Below are positions 1 to 8,931 of a stretch of DNA of 64,000 nt, in pieces. Under the pieces are notes generated by a model. The model saw only the letters and a list, made by a program, of their open reading frames with translations, did no database searches and was not told the origin of the DNA. The stretch is from Blastopirellula marina (GTDB lineage: Bacteria; Planctomycetota; Planctomycetia; Pirellulales; Pirellulaceae): the NCBI RefSeq assembly GCF_002967765.1, contig NZ_PUHY01000010.1:744001-808000 (forward strand). Reading direction: 5' to 3'. Both the position numbers and the translations under genes were made by a program. Within the stretch, counting starts at the first letter, position 1, and every line of letters starts with the position of its first letter.

Positions 1-379
1 CCATGGTCAGAAACAGCGTCACAACAAACTGCATCACGGAAAAGACGACCATCATCCCGAGGCTGATTGCTTGTGGCAAGAACTTACCAGGGAGTTTTCC
101 GTTGTATCCCAAGCCAATCCGTTTCCCGGCCCCAAGCAGCATTCGCTGGCGTCGGCTCGAGGCATGAAAAATCGTCCCTGCCATTACCACTGCCTGGACG
201 AGGAAGATGATCAATACCGGCAATCGGTTTTCGGCAATCATCATCCGAAATAGCGGAGCCAGGACTGCGCAGACAATCGCCACGATCGTCATGCCGACCA
301 TCAAGTCGAACAGACGAAACTGGTGCGGCTTCTCATCAACCGTTTCCAGTTCGATCTCAGGGCCGGGCTCAGACGTCAT
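1..379 (-). CDS. Tandem-family membrane protein, copy 1 (partial, 3' end outside window)
   Basis: The start codon is at 379 and the frame stays open to the window edge, giving the first 126 residues. A polar N-terminus of about 20 residues precedes a motif resembling HQFRLFDLMVGMTIV, a first membrane segment, a second membrane segment, and a Gly-rich G-K-R-I-G-L-G-Y motif near residue 85. These elements recur at matching places in the three genes immediately upstream, so it is the fourth member of a tandem paralogous family. It starts 34 bp after the stop of the 414-1118 gene and is probably cotranscribed with it. I recognise no named family. The role is unknown; it is probably an inner-membrane protein. 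Confidence 0.75.
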   Translation of the reverse strand, partial: MTSEPGPEIELETVDEKPHQFRLFDLMVGMTIVAIVCAVLAPLFRMMIAENRLPVLIIFLVQAVVMAGTIFHASSRRQRMLLGAGKRIGLGYNGKLPGKFLPQAISLGMMVVFSVMQFVVTLFLTM

Positions 380-413
380 GCAGCTAAACTTTCGGTTTCG
401 CTTCTTCAGCGAT

Positions 414-1118
414 TTAATTTGGCAGACTCCAACCTGGCTCACCGAATCGATCGAGCAGGGTGGACTTCAATTCATCAGAAACTTGCACATCGGAAATTGC
501 GATTGGTTCGCGGTCCAGATATCGATACTCCGCGAGTCGAACCGCTTTCAAATACTTTGGGCTGGGCCAAACCTTTAAATGCTCCCAACGGACGAACTGA
601 ATCGGCGAAGTCAAGATTCCTTTTTCGTAGAATTCGATTGGTCCCTTCGGTTCACTCCATAGGTAATACATTAGAAGAGAACCACCCAAATAACCGAAAA
701 GAGCCGCTTGCTGGTAAAACAGCCAGCTCATCTCGCTTCCAGAAAGCATGATTGCCATTTGTGCGATGAAGGTCTGATAGGCGATGACTATCACAAAGAT
801 GAATCCTCGATTCGCCACCTTAGGCGAGTTCGAGAGACGGTCGTTCGCATACCCCAGCAATTGCCCCATCCGACTACGCATACGATTACGACCAAAAATC
901 ACACTGCCGATTCCCACTGGAAACATGGCCAATTGAATGACGATCGCAATCAAAACGTAGCGACGACCTTCAATCGGCAACTCGCGAACTTGAGGAGCAG
1001 TCACGGCAATCGCAATGGAAACCACCACCATCCCCAGCAGTAACTCGCGGAGACCAAACTGGCCTGATTCATGCGTGGCAACCTCGCGTTGATCCGAAGC
1101 AGGAGACTCAAGCGTCAT
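414..1118 (-). CDS. Tandem-family membrane protein, copy 2
   Basis: Protein of 234 aa that I cannot assign to a named family. The N-terminus is polar; motif QFGLRELLLG precedes membrane segment 1 (about residues 24-44), and segment 2 is near 54-75. A G-Q-L-L-G-Y motif follows, then two more hydrophobic segments (about 105-155). The C-terminal soluble part carries E-F-Y-E-K-G-I followed about 12 residues later by a Trp (RWEHLKVW), a pattern shared with copies 3 and 4. Its ATG overlaps the stop of copy 3 as ATGA (1115-1118), which implies translational coupling. Four membrane segments and a small cytoplasmic C-terminal domain are the likely topology. The function is unknown. Confidence 0.8.
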   Translation of the reverse strand: MTLESPASDQREVATHESGQFGLRELLLGMVVVSIAIAVTAPQVRELPIEGRRYVLIAIVIQLAMFPVGIGSVIFGRNRMRSRMGQLLGYANDRLSNSPKVANRGFIFVIVIAYQTFIAQMAIMLSGSEMSWLFYQQAALFGYLGGSLLMYYLWSEPKGPIEFYEKGILTSPIQFVRWEHLKVWPSPKYLKAVRLAEYRYLDREPIAISDVQVSDELKSTLLDRFGEPGWSLPN

Positions 1119-1828
1119 GACTCGGCGGTCTCCGGATCGGCATGATCCATCAAAACAAGGCGTTTCAATCCTTCCGAAACAACGACCTTGAAGACCGATG
1201 CAGGTACGCTTTGTCGCCAGCGATAATAGGACAGCCAGATGACATCTTGGCGAGCATTGTCAGGATGCACTTCAATTTGCTCCCACGGAATAAAGGCCGT
1301 GGGAATATGAGAGATGCCGTTTTCAAAGAACTCGACTCCGCCTAAATGGCGGCCGAAACGCAAGCTCACCAACGTTGCTGCGCCGATCCAGCCGATTAGC
1401 GCGTGGGCGAAATAATCGTTCCAGATTAGATATTTCCCTGTGAGTGTGAGCAAGAGAAAACCCAGCACAACCTGCGTCATCATAATCATTCCGCTTGCGA
1501 CCGGCCGGGACATCCACGATGCCATTCCTTCCAGCGTACCGTAATCGGCGGTTCGTCCTTGCCCTAAGCAACGCCCTGCCCGAATGAGCATATTCCGCCG
1601 CCGGATCATGGCCCAGCCAACGGCAATCGTAAAAGAGGTAAACTGAATCGCAACGGCACACATCCAAAACCATAATTGTTCCGCCGAGAGGTCACGTAAA
1701 ACAGGTGCAAAGATGGCACACGCGATCGCAATACCTGTCGCCATCCACACAATTTCGCGAAGTTCAAATTGCTGAGGACGAACTTGGAGCGTTGTCGACT
1801 CGATTTCGGAAGGTGGTTCCCGTGTCAT
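1115..1828 (-). CDS. Tandem-family membrane protein, copy 3
   Basis: Protein of 237 aa with the same plan as its neighbours: polar N-terminus, RPQQFELREIVWM motif leading into membrane segment 1, a second segment, G-R-C-L-G-Q-G motif, two further hydrophobic segments, then E-F-F-E-N-G-I followed by P-W-E-Q-I-E-V. The C-terminus (VSEGLKRLVL, then DPETAES) is related to copy 4, which ends EPEATES. The start overlaps the stop of copy 4 (ATGA at 1825-1828) and its stop overlaps the start of copy 2, so at least copies 4-3-2 should form one transcript. The E-x-x-E-x-G-[IL] then W pattern might be a small PH-like or DUF-type domain, but that is a guess. The function is unknown. Confidence 0.8.
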   Translation of the reverse strand: MTREPPSEIESTTLQVRPQQFELREIVWMATGIAIACAIFAPVLRDLSAEQLWFWMCAVAIQFTSFTIAVGWAMIRRRNMLIRAGRCLGQGRTADYGTLEGMASWMSRPVASGMIMMTQVVLGFLLLTLTGKYLIWNDYFAHALIGWIGAATLVSLRFGRHLGGVEFFENGISHIPTAFIPWEQIEVHPDNARQDVIWLSYYRWRQSVPASVFKVVVSEGLKRLVLMDHADPETAES

Positions 1829-2547
1829 GACTCGGTAGCCTCCGGCTCGGAATGATGCTTCAGAAGATATTCCCGTAGCTCGTCTGAGACATAAAGTGTG
1901 ACCATCGTGTCACTGGCATATCGCGGAGGTGGGTGGAAGGTGATGTCGAGCGCCTGCTCCCGCTTCCTACTCAGACGGACGCGAAGAAGTTGCCACGACA
2001 TGAAAGAGCAGCCTGCGTAAGCCAGACCGTTCTCAAAGATCTCCGTAGCACCAATGGCCGGGGCTTGACGCATTTTGAGCAGCACGTTGCCTCCCATGTT
2101 TGCCAACATGATGACATTCCAGATCATTAGCCAATCGAATGTGGGAATGGCCATGAAGAGGAAGAATCCGAGGAATGCTAACTGAATCGCGAAGAATCCC
2201 ACGATACTGCAAATGGCAAAAGCCTTGACCCAGCCTGGCCCGAAGGGACCATGCTTATAACCAGATCCTAATCTGCGGCCGGCATGTTCCAGCAAGGCTT
2301 GTCGCTGTCCGATCGCTCGCCGACAAGAAAACGCGATCGCCCCGATTTGAGCAAGAATGAGCGTTCCAACCGACAGATAGCTCTCCGTCGGCAACGTTCT
2401 GACTAAAGGTGCAAAGATCGCACAAAGGATTGCCGCAAGGGACAGAAAGAGGAATACGCCCCACAAACCAAACTGTTGTGGCCGTTCGTCGATCGATTGA
2501 AGTTCGGTTTCCGTAGATGTTTTGGTGGACATGCGGCGTTTAAGCAT
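1825..2547 (-). CDS. Tandem-family membrane protein, copy 4 (first gene of the operon)
   Basis: Protein of 240 aa. It has the family motif RPQQFGLWGVFLF before membrane segment 1, a second segment, G-R-R-L-G-S-G-Y, two more hydrophobic segments, then E-I-F-E-N-G-L and a downstream S-W-Q-L-L-R-V. The C-terminus V-S-D-E-L-R-E-Y-L-L matches copy 2 (V-S-D-E-L-K-S-T-L-L). It is the promoter-proximal gene of the tandem set and is coupled to copy 3 by an ATGA overlap. An internal ATG at 2532 is an alternative start and would give an N-terminus (MSTKTST...) more like the other copies; neither start has a clear ribosome binding site. The function is unknown. Confidence 0.8.
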   Translation of the reverse strand: MLKRRMSTKTSTETELQSIDERPQQFGLWGVFLFLSLAAILCAIFAPLVRTLPTESYLSVGTLILAQIGAIAFSCRRAIGQRQALLEHAGRRLGSGYKHGPFGPGWVKAFAICSIVGFFAIQLAFLGFFLFMAIPTFDWLMIWNVIMLANMGGNVLLKMRQAPAIGATEIFENGLAYAGCSFMSWQLLRVRLSRKREQALDITFHPPPRYASDTMVTLYVSDELREYLLKHHSEPEATES

Positions 2548-2624
2548 GGAGAGGGGCTTGAAGATGCCTCTAGCCTAGCCGACCTCTCCCGCGATGTACA
2601 TCAAAGTGAAGGCCCCATTAGGGG

Positions 2625-3494
2625 TCATTCCGATCGTGCCGAAGAATCTTGCCCGCGGACCTCAACGACCCGCTGTTTCAGAAAGGCGAAGACCGCTTTG
2701 GTTGGCTCGTCCCCTTTTGTGCCTAGTTCTTTGTTGATGGTCGCGTGTGTCTTGCCACGAGCAGGGACGACTTCGGCCTGACTACCGACATCGACGAGGG
2801 CCTTGGCGAACGCTTTGCTTTGACTGGCAGCATCAAGTCGAGCGGCGACATGCAATAGAAGGAACGGAGGATAAGGCTGTCCTTCCTTCACATGCGTGAT
2901 CGGCGAGTATTTCTTCTGGCTCGCTGCCTCCTTACCGAACGCATTGGTATATAGCTCGGCGCGTGCGCCGGAGACGCTATCAATTAGCTTCGCGGCATCG
3001 TAAGTGGCCGTATCGACCGGGATACAACCTTGCAGGTCACTCAGGTTCAAACCTTGATGTTCTAAATACGACACGTCGGTGCCTACCAGGGCTGTCAAAT
3101 GCGCTCCGGCCGAATGTCCACTGAGAAAGATCAAATCAGGGGAACCGCCATACTCGGTGATGTGGTCATGAACCCATTTGATGGCGGAGGCGACATCGCT
3201 GGCCAACCCGTCCATTTCGACCGTCGGCACAAAGCGGTAATTGATAGAAACAAAGACATATCCTTCATCCACGAACGCTTGTGGCTTACTTTGCACAAGC
3301 AGCTTACTGCCTCTTCGCCAGCCTCCGCCATGTATCCAGACCACGACCGGCAAGTCCTTGGCTCCTTTGGGGGCGTAGATATCGAGCGACTGCCGAGCCG
3401 TGTCTGAATCGGTGTAATAGATGTTTCGGTGGGCATCGAAATCGGCTCCGCAGGCAGCCGACGCCATGACCAAGAGCAGCAAAATCGGTTTCAT
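2625..3494 (-). CDS. Exported alpha/beta-hydrolase (esterase/lipase, BD-FAE-like)
   Basis: Protein of 289 aa predicted to hydrolyse carboxyl esters outside the cytoplasm. Residues 1 to about 17 form a signal peptide (MKPILLLLVMASAACGAD); a Cys at 15 leaves a lipoprotein possible, but the lipobox is weak. The oxyanion motif H-G-G-G is at about 55-58. The nucleophile elbow G-H-S-A-G puts the catalytic Ser at 128, and Asp221 (RLDAASQ) and His250 (GKTHATIN) fit the rest of the triad. This pattern is typical of the acetyl-xylan or feruloyl esterase-like proteins common in planctomycetes, but the substrate cannot be read from sequence. It is divergent from the ATPase gene at 3713 and 77 bp upstream of the tandem membrane family on the same strand. 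Confidence 0.85.
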   Translation of the reverse strand: MKPILLLLVMASAACGADFDAHRNIYYTDSDTARQSLDIYAPKGAKDLPVVVWIHGGGWRRGSKLLVQSKPQAFVDEGYVFVSINYRFVPTVEMDGLASDVASAIKWVHDHITEYGGSPDLIFLSGHSAGAHLTALVGTDVSYLEHQGLNLSDLQGCIPVDTATYDAAKLIDSVSGARAELYTNAFGKEAASQKKYSPITHVKEGQPYPPFLLLHVAARLDAASQSKAFAKALVDVGSQAEVVPARGKTHATINKELGTKGDEPTKAVFAFLKQRVVEVRGQDSSARSE

Positions 3495-3639
3495 GATTCG
3501 GTTTCCGGCGGTAAGAGAAGGGGAGGGGACACGTGGCTTGAAGCGGCCTTGTTCAGGAAAGCGAACCGCTTACCCTGGCTTTTTAAGCTTCTCCAATCGG
3601 CCTATCCTGGGATGATCAGCCCCTGATGATAGCGAAAGC

Positions 3640-3667
3640 TTGGCGATAAGGCTTACTGCGCTATAAT
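3640..3667 (+). promoter_or_regulatory. Sigma70-type promoter upstream of the AAA+/VWA pair
   Basis: A -35-like TTGGCG (3640-3645), a 16-bp spacer and a perfect TATAAT (3662-3667) lie 45 bp upstream of the start at 3713, in the divergent intergenic region. Position and spacing fit a housekeeping promoter for the ATPase/VWA operon. The call rests only on match to the consensus. Confidence 0.5.
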
Positions 3668-3712
3668 TCCGGGAGTTTCTAAATTTCGAGAATCCGCGGG
3701 AAAGATCTGATA

Positions 3713-5152
3713 GTGACAAGCTCGAACGAATTAACCGACGCCCCATCCCGACCCGAGAATCTCAAGCAGTTGAAGGAAAGCGGTTGGCAATCACGCAACG
3801 TGAAGCAGGAAATTCAAGAGAACTTCATGCAGATGCTGGCCGACGGGGAGGAAACGTTCCCGGGCATGATCGGTTATGAAGATACCGTCTTGCCAGAAAT
3901 TCACCTGGCGTTGATCGCTGGGCACGACATGCTCTTTCTGGGGGAGAAAGGGCAGGGGAAGAGCCGCATGATGCGGATGATGGTTCGCTTTCTGGACGAA
4001 GCGATTCCTTACCTCAACATTCCGGGCTGCCCGGTTCACGAAGACCCCTATCACCCAATCACCTCGGTCGGCAAGAAGTTTGTTGCCGAACACTCGGACG
4101 AAGAGATTCCCATTGCCTGGTGGAAGCGAGAAGACCGCTATGCCGAGCGTTTGGCCCCTGGCACCAAGTTCGCCGACGTGATTGGCGAAATCGATCCTGC
4201 CAAGCTTGCCGGCGGCGTCAGTATGAGCACGGAGGAAGCGCTACACTTCGGATTGATTCCTCGCATGCATCGCGGCATATTTGCGATGAACGAACTGCCG
4301 GAACTGGACGAACTGGTTCAGGTCGGTCTATTCAATATGCTAGAAGAACGCGATGTGCAGATTCGCGGCTACCCTGTGAACTTCGACATCGACTTGGTGC
4401 TGTTGTTCTCGGCGAACCCCTCGACCTTCAACCGCAGCGGCAAAGTGATTCCGCAGCTGAAGGACCGCATTGGCTCGGTGATCCATACCCATTATCCGCG
4501 ACAGCGCGATATTGGGATTCAGATTATGGAGCAAGAGGCCGACGTCAACATGGAGGGGCCGTTCCCCGTGGTGATGCCGTACTTTATCAAGGAAGTCCTC
4601 GAGCAAATCACCGAAGCGGCTCGCCGGAGCAAGTTTGTCGATCAACAATCGGGCGTCAGTGCCCGGTTCAGTATTGCCAACTACGCTACGGTGATTGCCT
4701 CGGCTCGGCATCGCGGGATCTTGTTGAACGAGAAACCGTCGGTTGTGCGATTGAGCGATCTGGGACACATCTACGCTTCGAGTCTCGGCAAACTCGAACT
4801 CGACATGATGGGCAGCCATCAGATGTCGGAACGCCAGGTGCTTGACGCGTTGATCGCCGAAGCGGTCGGCACAGTCTTCCAAGAGTACATTCAAGAGCAC
4901 GGCTTGGAACAGATCGGCGAGATCTTCCAGAAGGGTGTGAAGATCGAAGTGGGTGACCTGCTTCCTTCCGAGCACTACAGCGATCGCCTGCAACGCGTGC
5001 CGCCAGTCTGGGATCGAGCGTTCGACATGAACGCTTCGGAAGTGCCGGCCATGCGTGCTTCGTGCGTCGAGTTTGTGTTGGCTGGCTTATACGCACTCGA
5101 TCGTATCAGCCGCGCTCAGCACCACGGCAAAATCACTTACGAATTCGAATAA
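3713..5152 (+). CDS. MoxR/magnesium-chelatase-like AAA+ ATPase
   Basis: Protein of 479 aa from a GTG start. The Walker A motif G-E-K-G-Q-G-K-S is at residues 77-84. The Walker B-like stretch reads [12 protein letters not shown], so the usual Asp-Glu is Asn-Glu, which I recall as usual for the subfamily annotated as magnesium chelatase or sigma-54-interacting protein next to VWA genes. Downstream, F-S-A-N-P (sensor 1) and L-K-D-R-I-G (arginine-finger region) follow, and the C-terminal 200 residues are helical. Such ATPases are thought to act as chaperones that insert cofactors or remodel complexes with a VWA partner, here encoded 11 bp downstream. It is not a bona fide chlorophyll-pathway chelatase: no other pathway gene is present. 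Confidence 0.85.
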   Translation: MTSSNELTDAPSRPENLKQLKESGWQSRNVKQEIQENFMQMLADGEETFPGMIGYEDTVLPEIHLALIAGHDMLFLGEKGQGKSRMMRMMVRFLDEAIPYLNIPGCPVHEDPYHPITSVGKKFVAEHSDEEIPIAWWKREDRYAERLAPGTKFADVIGEIDPAKLAGGVSMSTEEALHFGLIPRMHRGIFAMNELPELDELVQVGLFNMLEERDVQIRGYPVNFDIDLVLLFSANPSTFNRSGKVIPQLKDRIGSVIHTHYPRQRDIGIQIMEQEADVNMEGPFPVVMPYFIKEVLEQITEAARRSKFVDQQSGVSARFSIANYATVIASARHRGILLNEKPSVVRLSDLGHIYASSLGKLELDMMGSHQMSERQVLDALIAEAVGTVFQEYIQEHGLEQIGEIFQKGVKIEVGDLLPSEHYSDRLQRVPPVWDRAFDMNASEVPAMRASCVEFVLAGLYALDRISRAQHHGKITYEFE

Positions 5153-5163
5153 GCGAGAGCCTC

Positions 5164-6867
5164 ATGGCAAAACGCAAGCAGACGCCAGGCGGGATCATCC
5201 ATACGTACCAAAAGTACGATCCTGCCAAGTTTCCCAGCCCCCGCCAGCCACCTCCTGACATGGTTTCGCCGGCGATGGAGCACTGGCTGATGTTTGGCGA
5301 CCAGTACGAACTGACGCCAGAACAATTGGCCAACGCGGTAAAGATCGATCCGAGCCAAATCTCCGGTCTCGGTCCTAGCATCGATTCGTTGATCAAGATG
5401 CTGGAGGAACGTAAGCGGAAGATCCTGGAGACGTACGAGACCGACGCCGCCCAAAATGCCGCCAAGAAAGCCTATCGCGAGCATGGCGAACCAATGCAGC
5501 CGCCGAAGCCGCAGCGGGAAAGGTTCAAGCTAGGGTTCGACCAGGAACAGCTCTACGACCTGGAACGGGTCTGGTACAGCCTCGAAGACGAACGTTCGCC
5601 GTTTGGTCGCCAATTGGTTCAGTTGGTCGAACACTTGAGTCGCAAGTACGAAGTCGATCAGTTAGCTGCCAACTATCACTTTACCGGTCGTACGCCCATG
5701 ACGGTGGACGAAGCGATCGCGGTGAAGGAAGAACTGGAAAAGATTGACGAACTGTTAGAACAACTCAAGCAGGCGAAAGAGAACGCTCAGATCGGCATCA
5801 TCGATATGGAGCAGCTGTCGGAGTATGCCGACCCTGGCGAGATCGAACAGCTGATGGAGTTGCAGCGGCAAGTCGAGCAGTACCTGCGAGAACAAGCCGA
5901 ACAGCAAGGCCTGACTAACCAGTCGGGGCACATCAATCTGACGCCGCAAGCGTACAAGATCTTTCAAGGCAAACTGCTCGAACGAATCTTCAGCAACCTC
6001 CAAGCCTCCCGCACCGGTCGTCATCAAGGGCCCATCGTGGGGGAAGGCGCCGTCGAATTGCAGTCGACCAAAGAGTACGAGTTCGGCGATTCGCTGACCA
6101 ACATGGATATTCCGCAGACGCTGATCAACGCCATGCTGCGTCAGGGTGACGAGCGACCTCTGCGGATGCATAGCGACGACATTGTCATCCATAAGACAAA
6201 GAACAACCCTAAATGCGCGACCTGCGTCATCATGGACATGAGCGGTAGCATGCGCTACGACGCGCAGTACGCGAACGTCAAACGGATGGCCTTAGCGATG
6301 CAGGGACTCATCCGGAGCGAGTTCCCAGGCGATTTCCTGCAGATGATCGAAATGTACTCGTTCGCCAAGCCTGTCGCCCCAGGAGAAGTGATCGGACTGC
6401 TTCCCAAGCCAGTGACCATTCACGATCCGATTGTGCGTCTGCGGGCCGATATGAGCAAACCTGAGGTCAGTGAGTACCGGATTCCACCTCACTTCACCAA
6501 CATCCAGCATGCTCTGCAACAAGCGCGCTTGTTCCTCAGCACGCAGGACACACCGAATCGACAGATTATTTTGATCACCGATGGGCTACCCACCGCTCAC
6601 TTCGAGGGTTCCGAACTTTTCTTGCTCTACCCGCCTGATCCACGGACTGAAGCGGCCACGATGCTAGAAGGAAAGCTTTGTCAGCAGCAAGGCATCACGA
6701 TCAACATGTTCCTGGTTCCCAGCTGGTCGCAAAGCGAAGAAGACATCCGCTTTGCATATCGTCTGGCAGAATCGACCAAAGGCAGGGTCTTCTTCACCGC
6801 AGGCAACGACTTGGACCGTTACGTGATCTGGGATTACGTGAATCGGAAGCGAGAAGTGCTGGGGTAG
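5164..6867 (+). CDS. VWA-domain protein, partner of the MoxR-like ATPase
   Basis: Protein of 567 aa. I chose the ATG at 5164, 11 bp after the ATPase stop, because the in-frame extension back to 5062 lies wholly inside the upstream gene. The N-terminal half is charged and helical, with Gln/Glu-rich coiled-coil stretches at about 180-250. The C-terminal von Willebrand A domain starts near 350 and has a complete MIDAS D-M-S-G-S (Asp358), a downstream conserved Thr region, and I-T-D-G-L-P. MIDAS domains bind a divalent metal and mediate protein-protein contact. Pairing with a MoxR-like ATPase is a well-known arrangement in which the two act together on a target protein. The target is not identifiable from the neighbours. 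Confidence 0.85.
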   Translation: MAKRKQTPGGIIHTYQKYDPAKFPSPRQPPPDMVSPAMEHWLMFGDQYELTPEQLANAVKIDPSQISGLGPSIDSLIKMLEERKRKILETYETDAAQNAAKKAYREHGEPMQPPKPQRERFKLGFDQEQLYDLERVWYSLEDERSPFGRQLVQLVEHLSRKYEVDQLAANYHFTGRTPMTVDEAIAVKEELEKIDELLEQLKQAKENAQIGIIDMEQLSEYADPGEIEQLMELQRQVEQYLREQAEQQGLTNQSGHINLTPQAYKIFQGKLLERIFSNLQASRTGRHQGPIVGEGAVELQSTKEYEFGDSLTNMDIPQTLINAMLRQGDERPLRMHSDDIVIHKTKNNPKCATCVIMDMSGSMRYDAQYANVKRMALAMQGLIRSEFPGDFLQMIEMYSFAKPVAPGEVIGLLPKPVTIHDPIVRLRADMSKPEVSEYRIPPHFTNIQHALQQARLFLSTQDTPNRQIILITDGLPTAHFEGSELFLLYPPDPRTEAATMLEGKLCQQQGITINMFLVPSWSQSEEDIRFAYRLAESTKGRVFFTAGNDLDRYVIWDYVNRKREVLG

Positions 6868-6871
6868 GGGA

Positions 6872-7372
6872 CTACGAGCCGTCGATCTCACCCCAGCTCT
6901 GAGCTGCCCAAACATACGTCTGCTCGTCGACGTCGTAGCCATCGCTCGCAATGATCTGCCTCAGCATGGCTTTAAAAACGTTACTTGAAACGCGTTCTTT
7001 CAGCTTCTCGAGTGTGGAAATGTCCGGTTTACTGGACATCAGATCGGTTTGCATTTCGATTTCTTCGTTTATCTGACTCCACCGCACGACGATATTATTG
7101 AGATACCTGCGCGATTCGATGTTTCCTTCGATGATCAGATCGTATTGCACATGAACTCGATCGAGCAGTTCGAGGACCTCTTCGATGCGGTTCACAACCT
7201 CTTGGTGATCTGAGCCATACAACGTTCCCATCGTCAACGTTCCTTGGTGAAGTGCCGCTGTACGGATTTCACGAATGGAATAGTCGGTGTGCCTTCGGAA
7301 GATATGAACTACGTGCAGCAATCCGGTGATCTGATTGAGCCGAACGGTAACTTGACCTTCCAGTTCATTCAT
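6872..7372 (-). CDS. Uncharacterised soluble protein
   Basis: Protein of 166 aa, not recognised. It has no signal peptide or membrane segment and is predicted mostly helical, with a charged central helix (about 55-110: HQEVVNRIEEVLELLDRVHV) and a second helical stretch ending WAAQSWGEIDGS. The stop lies only 4 bp beyond the stop of the converging VWA gene. The 281-bp region upstream separates it from the divergent YjfB-like gene. The ATG at 7372 is the first in frame; no strong ribosome binding site is visible. Codon use looks like its neighbours. The function is unknown. Confidence 0.65.
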   Translation of the reverse strand: MNELEGQVTVRLNQITGLLHVVHIFRRHTDYSIREIRTAALHQGTLTMGTLYGSDHQEVVNRIEEVLELLDRVHVQYDLIIEGNIESRRYLNNIVVRWSQINEEIEMQTDLMSSKPDISTLEKLKERVSSNVFKAMLRQIIASDGYDVDEQTYVWAAQSWGEIDGS

Positions 7373-7654
7373 GGGGTTTACCGTAACGTTTACTATTAGG
7401 TGGATCAGAATGAGACAATCGAATGGAGTCGACGCGAATTTTTTCCAGGAAGTCGGTATTCATTTTGGACTGCCACCAACTTATTTGCGGCAATTCTAGG
7501 CCTTTCAAACGGAAAAACGAGCACAAGTTTGCCCCTAGGTGCTTTTCGCCAAGCTCCACGCCGTAAATTGCCGAATAAATGGATACGGCGCGCTAACATT
7601 GAATGAGGCGATTGGCGTCGTGAAGACTCAGATAGTGACCCTTGGGAGCAGAAC

Positions 7655-7855
7655 ATGACAAGCGTAGAAGGCATTGCTGCTGCGGGATCGGCGATTCAGC
7701 AGTCGCAAACGCAGAATCAAGTCGACATTGCCGTCGCGAAGAAAACACTCGACGCACAAAAGCAACAAGGTGATGCTGCCGTGCAGCTGATTGAATCGGC
7801 CGCTCGCATCAGTAAATCGCCAGGCACTGGCAATCTGATCAACACGAGTGGTTAG
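7655..7855 (+). CDS. YjfB-like putative motility protein
   Basis: Small protein of 66 aa. The pattern is an Ala/Ser-rich N-terminus, then a helix with Q-N-Q-V-D-I-A-V-A-K-K-T-L-D, then the K-Q-Q-G-D-A-A-V-Q-L-I-E-S-A stretch, and a short tail containing G-T-G-N-L-I-N. This matches the YjfB family (about 60-70 aa, described as a putative motility protein, found beside flagellar genes in several bacteria). The match is from remembered family features, not a search. No flagellar gene lies in this window, so the link to motility is only by family name. The gene stands alone and is followed by a clear terminator. Confidence 0.6.
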   Translation: MTSVEGIAAAGSAIQQSQTQNQVDIAVAKKTLDAQKQQGDAAVQLIESAARISKSPGTGNLINTSG

Positions 7856-7884
7856 TCCTAAACGAATCATTTGAAAACAAACCT

Positions 7885-7923
7885 CGCCGCGAGTTGAACG
7901 CCGACTCGCGGCGTTTCTGTTTC
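7885..7923 (+). terminator. Intrinsic terminator after the YjfB-like gene
   Basis: A perfect 10-bp stem (7885-7894 with 7904-7913, CGCCGCGAGT/ACTCGCGGCG) with a 9-base loop is followed by a T-rich tail (tttctgtttctt). It begins 30 bp after the stop codon. Confidence 0.8.
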
Positions 7924-8228
7924 TTGTTCGCATTCACCAATTCATCAATTGTTTGGTTGCGTCGAAGCAATAGTCAGTTGCCTCTTGTCGCGGAGAAGCT
8001 ATGGTTCGTTATGCATGAGGTGCGCGTGTTGGTTGTTGATGCAACGAACTTCGCTTGCACAAAATCACGCGACAAACAAGGCGTAAGTTATTGCGTTTTT
8101 AAAACGTCGTCGTTAGTCTAAAGAAGAGTGGCACACTGGTGTGTGTTGCTAATCGCAAAAGCAGATCGCTGCGAATGAAATCGAACACGCGAATTTGCTC
8201 CCTGGCGAAAACGTTCTGAAGGCTTTGA
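7924..8228. other. Intergenic region, no gene seen
   Basis: About 300 bp between the YjfB-like terminator and the next gene. It is more A/T-rich than its neighbours. A short open frame runs through the first part but has no family features or ribosome binding site. The promoter for the 8229 gene presumably lies here; I could not place it convincingly. Confidence 0.4.
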
Positions 8229-8822
8229 ATGATCGATCACTACCAGGCATTTCTCGAAGCACCAACACGTGATGGCTTCCTCAAGTTACAAGAGGAAGTT
8301 CAAGCAGACGTCGACTTCTGTGCGGCGGGTAGCTTCGTCGACCAGTTAGCTGATCTGTGCCAACGTGGTTGTTACGAACAGATGTTCGAGCAGACCGAAT
8401 TGATGCCGTTTGGCTGGATCGCAAGTCCTTCAGCCCATCTCTATGCTTCAATCGCCGCCCAACAAACAGGATGTGCGGACGACGCTGAACTCGAGCGATT
8501 CGTCACGGAATCGCTCCTCCAAGGGCTGCTAGAAACCGGAGACGGCTCGGCGAGTGATCCGTATCAGGTAACTTACCTGTCGGATCGCCAAGATTTGCTG
8601 GCCTACTTTAGTGTCGATGTCGAAAAGCAGCACCTGGTACGCTCGCCGCACGGGATGATGGATGTCGTTACGACTACCGCGGGCGATCAGTTGTGCTTCC
8701 TACTGGGTGATCTAACAGCATCCGCGCAATCGGAAGGTCGCGTGAAGCTTGGAACTTCATCGGCTCATCCACGCTTGGCTTCGAAACGTCTTTCGGCTTG
8801 CTCTCCTCGTCGCGTCTGGTAG
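8229..8822 (+). CDS. Uncharacterised protein
   Basis: Protein of 197 aa, not recognised. It looks soluble, with an acidic helical N-terminal half. The middle (about 110-150) contains DPYQVTYLSDRQDLLAYF, then SPHGMMDVVTTTAGDQLCF, which has the look of a conserved small domain. The last 35 residues (from about 163) are Ser/Arg-rich and of low complexity compared with the rest, which might mean a frameshift near 8715 or simply a poorly conserved tail. The ATG start at 8229 is the first in frame. It stands alone, 109 bp upstream of the HAD gene on the same strand. The function is unknown. Confidence 0.6.
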   Translation: MIDHYQAFLEAPTRDGFLKLQEEVQADVDFCAAGSFVDQLADLCQRGCYEQMFEQTELMPFGWIASPSAHLYASIAAQQTGCADDAELERFVTESLLQGLLETGDGSASDPYQVTYLSDRQDLLAYFSVDVEKQHLVRSPHGMMDVVTTTAGDQLCFLLGDLTASAQSEGRVKLGTSSAHPRLASKRLSACSPRRVW

Positions 8823-8931
8823 CCCGTATACTGCTGGGCTGCGTTGGGACGAGTTCTTTTTGGAAGGCCCGTCTTGTCGCCGACACTAATTTCTGTCCGC
8901 TAAGCCCTCTCTCGCGAGTTTAGGAATCATT

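Noticed and set aside
8134-8152. TGGCAC followed by TTGCT upstream of the 8229 gene as a sigma54 promoter
   Set aside because: The spacing between the -24 GG and the -12 GC is too long for a functional sigma54 element.
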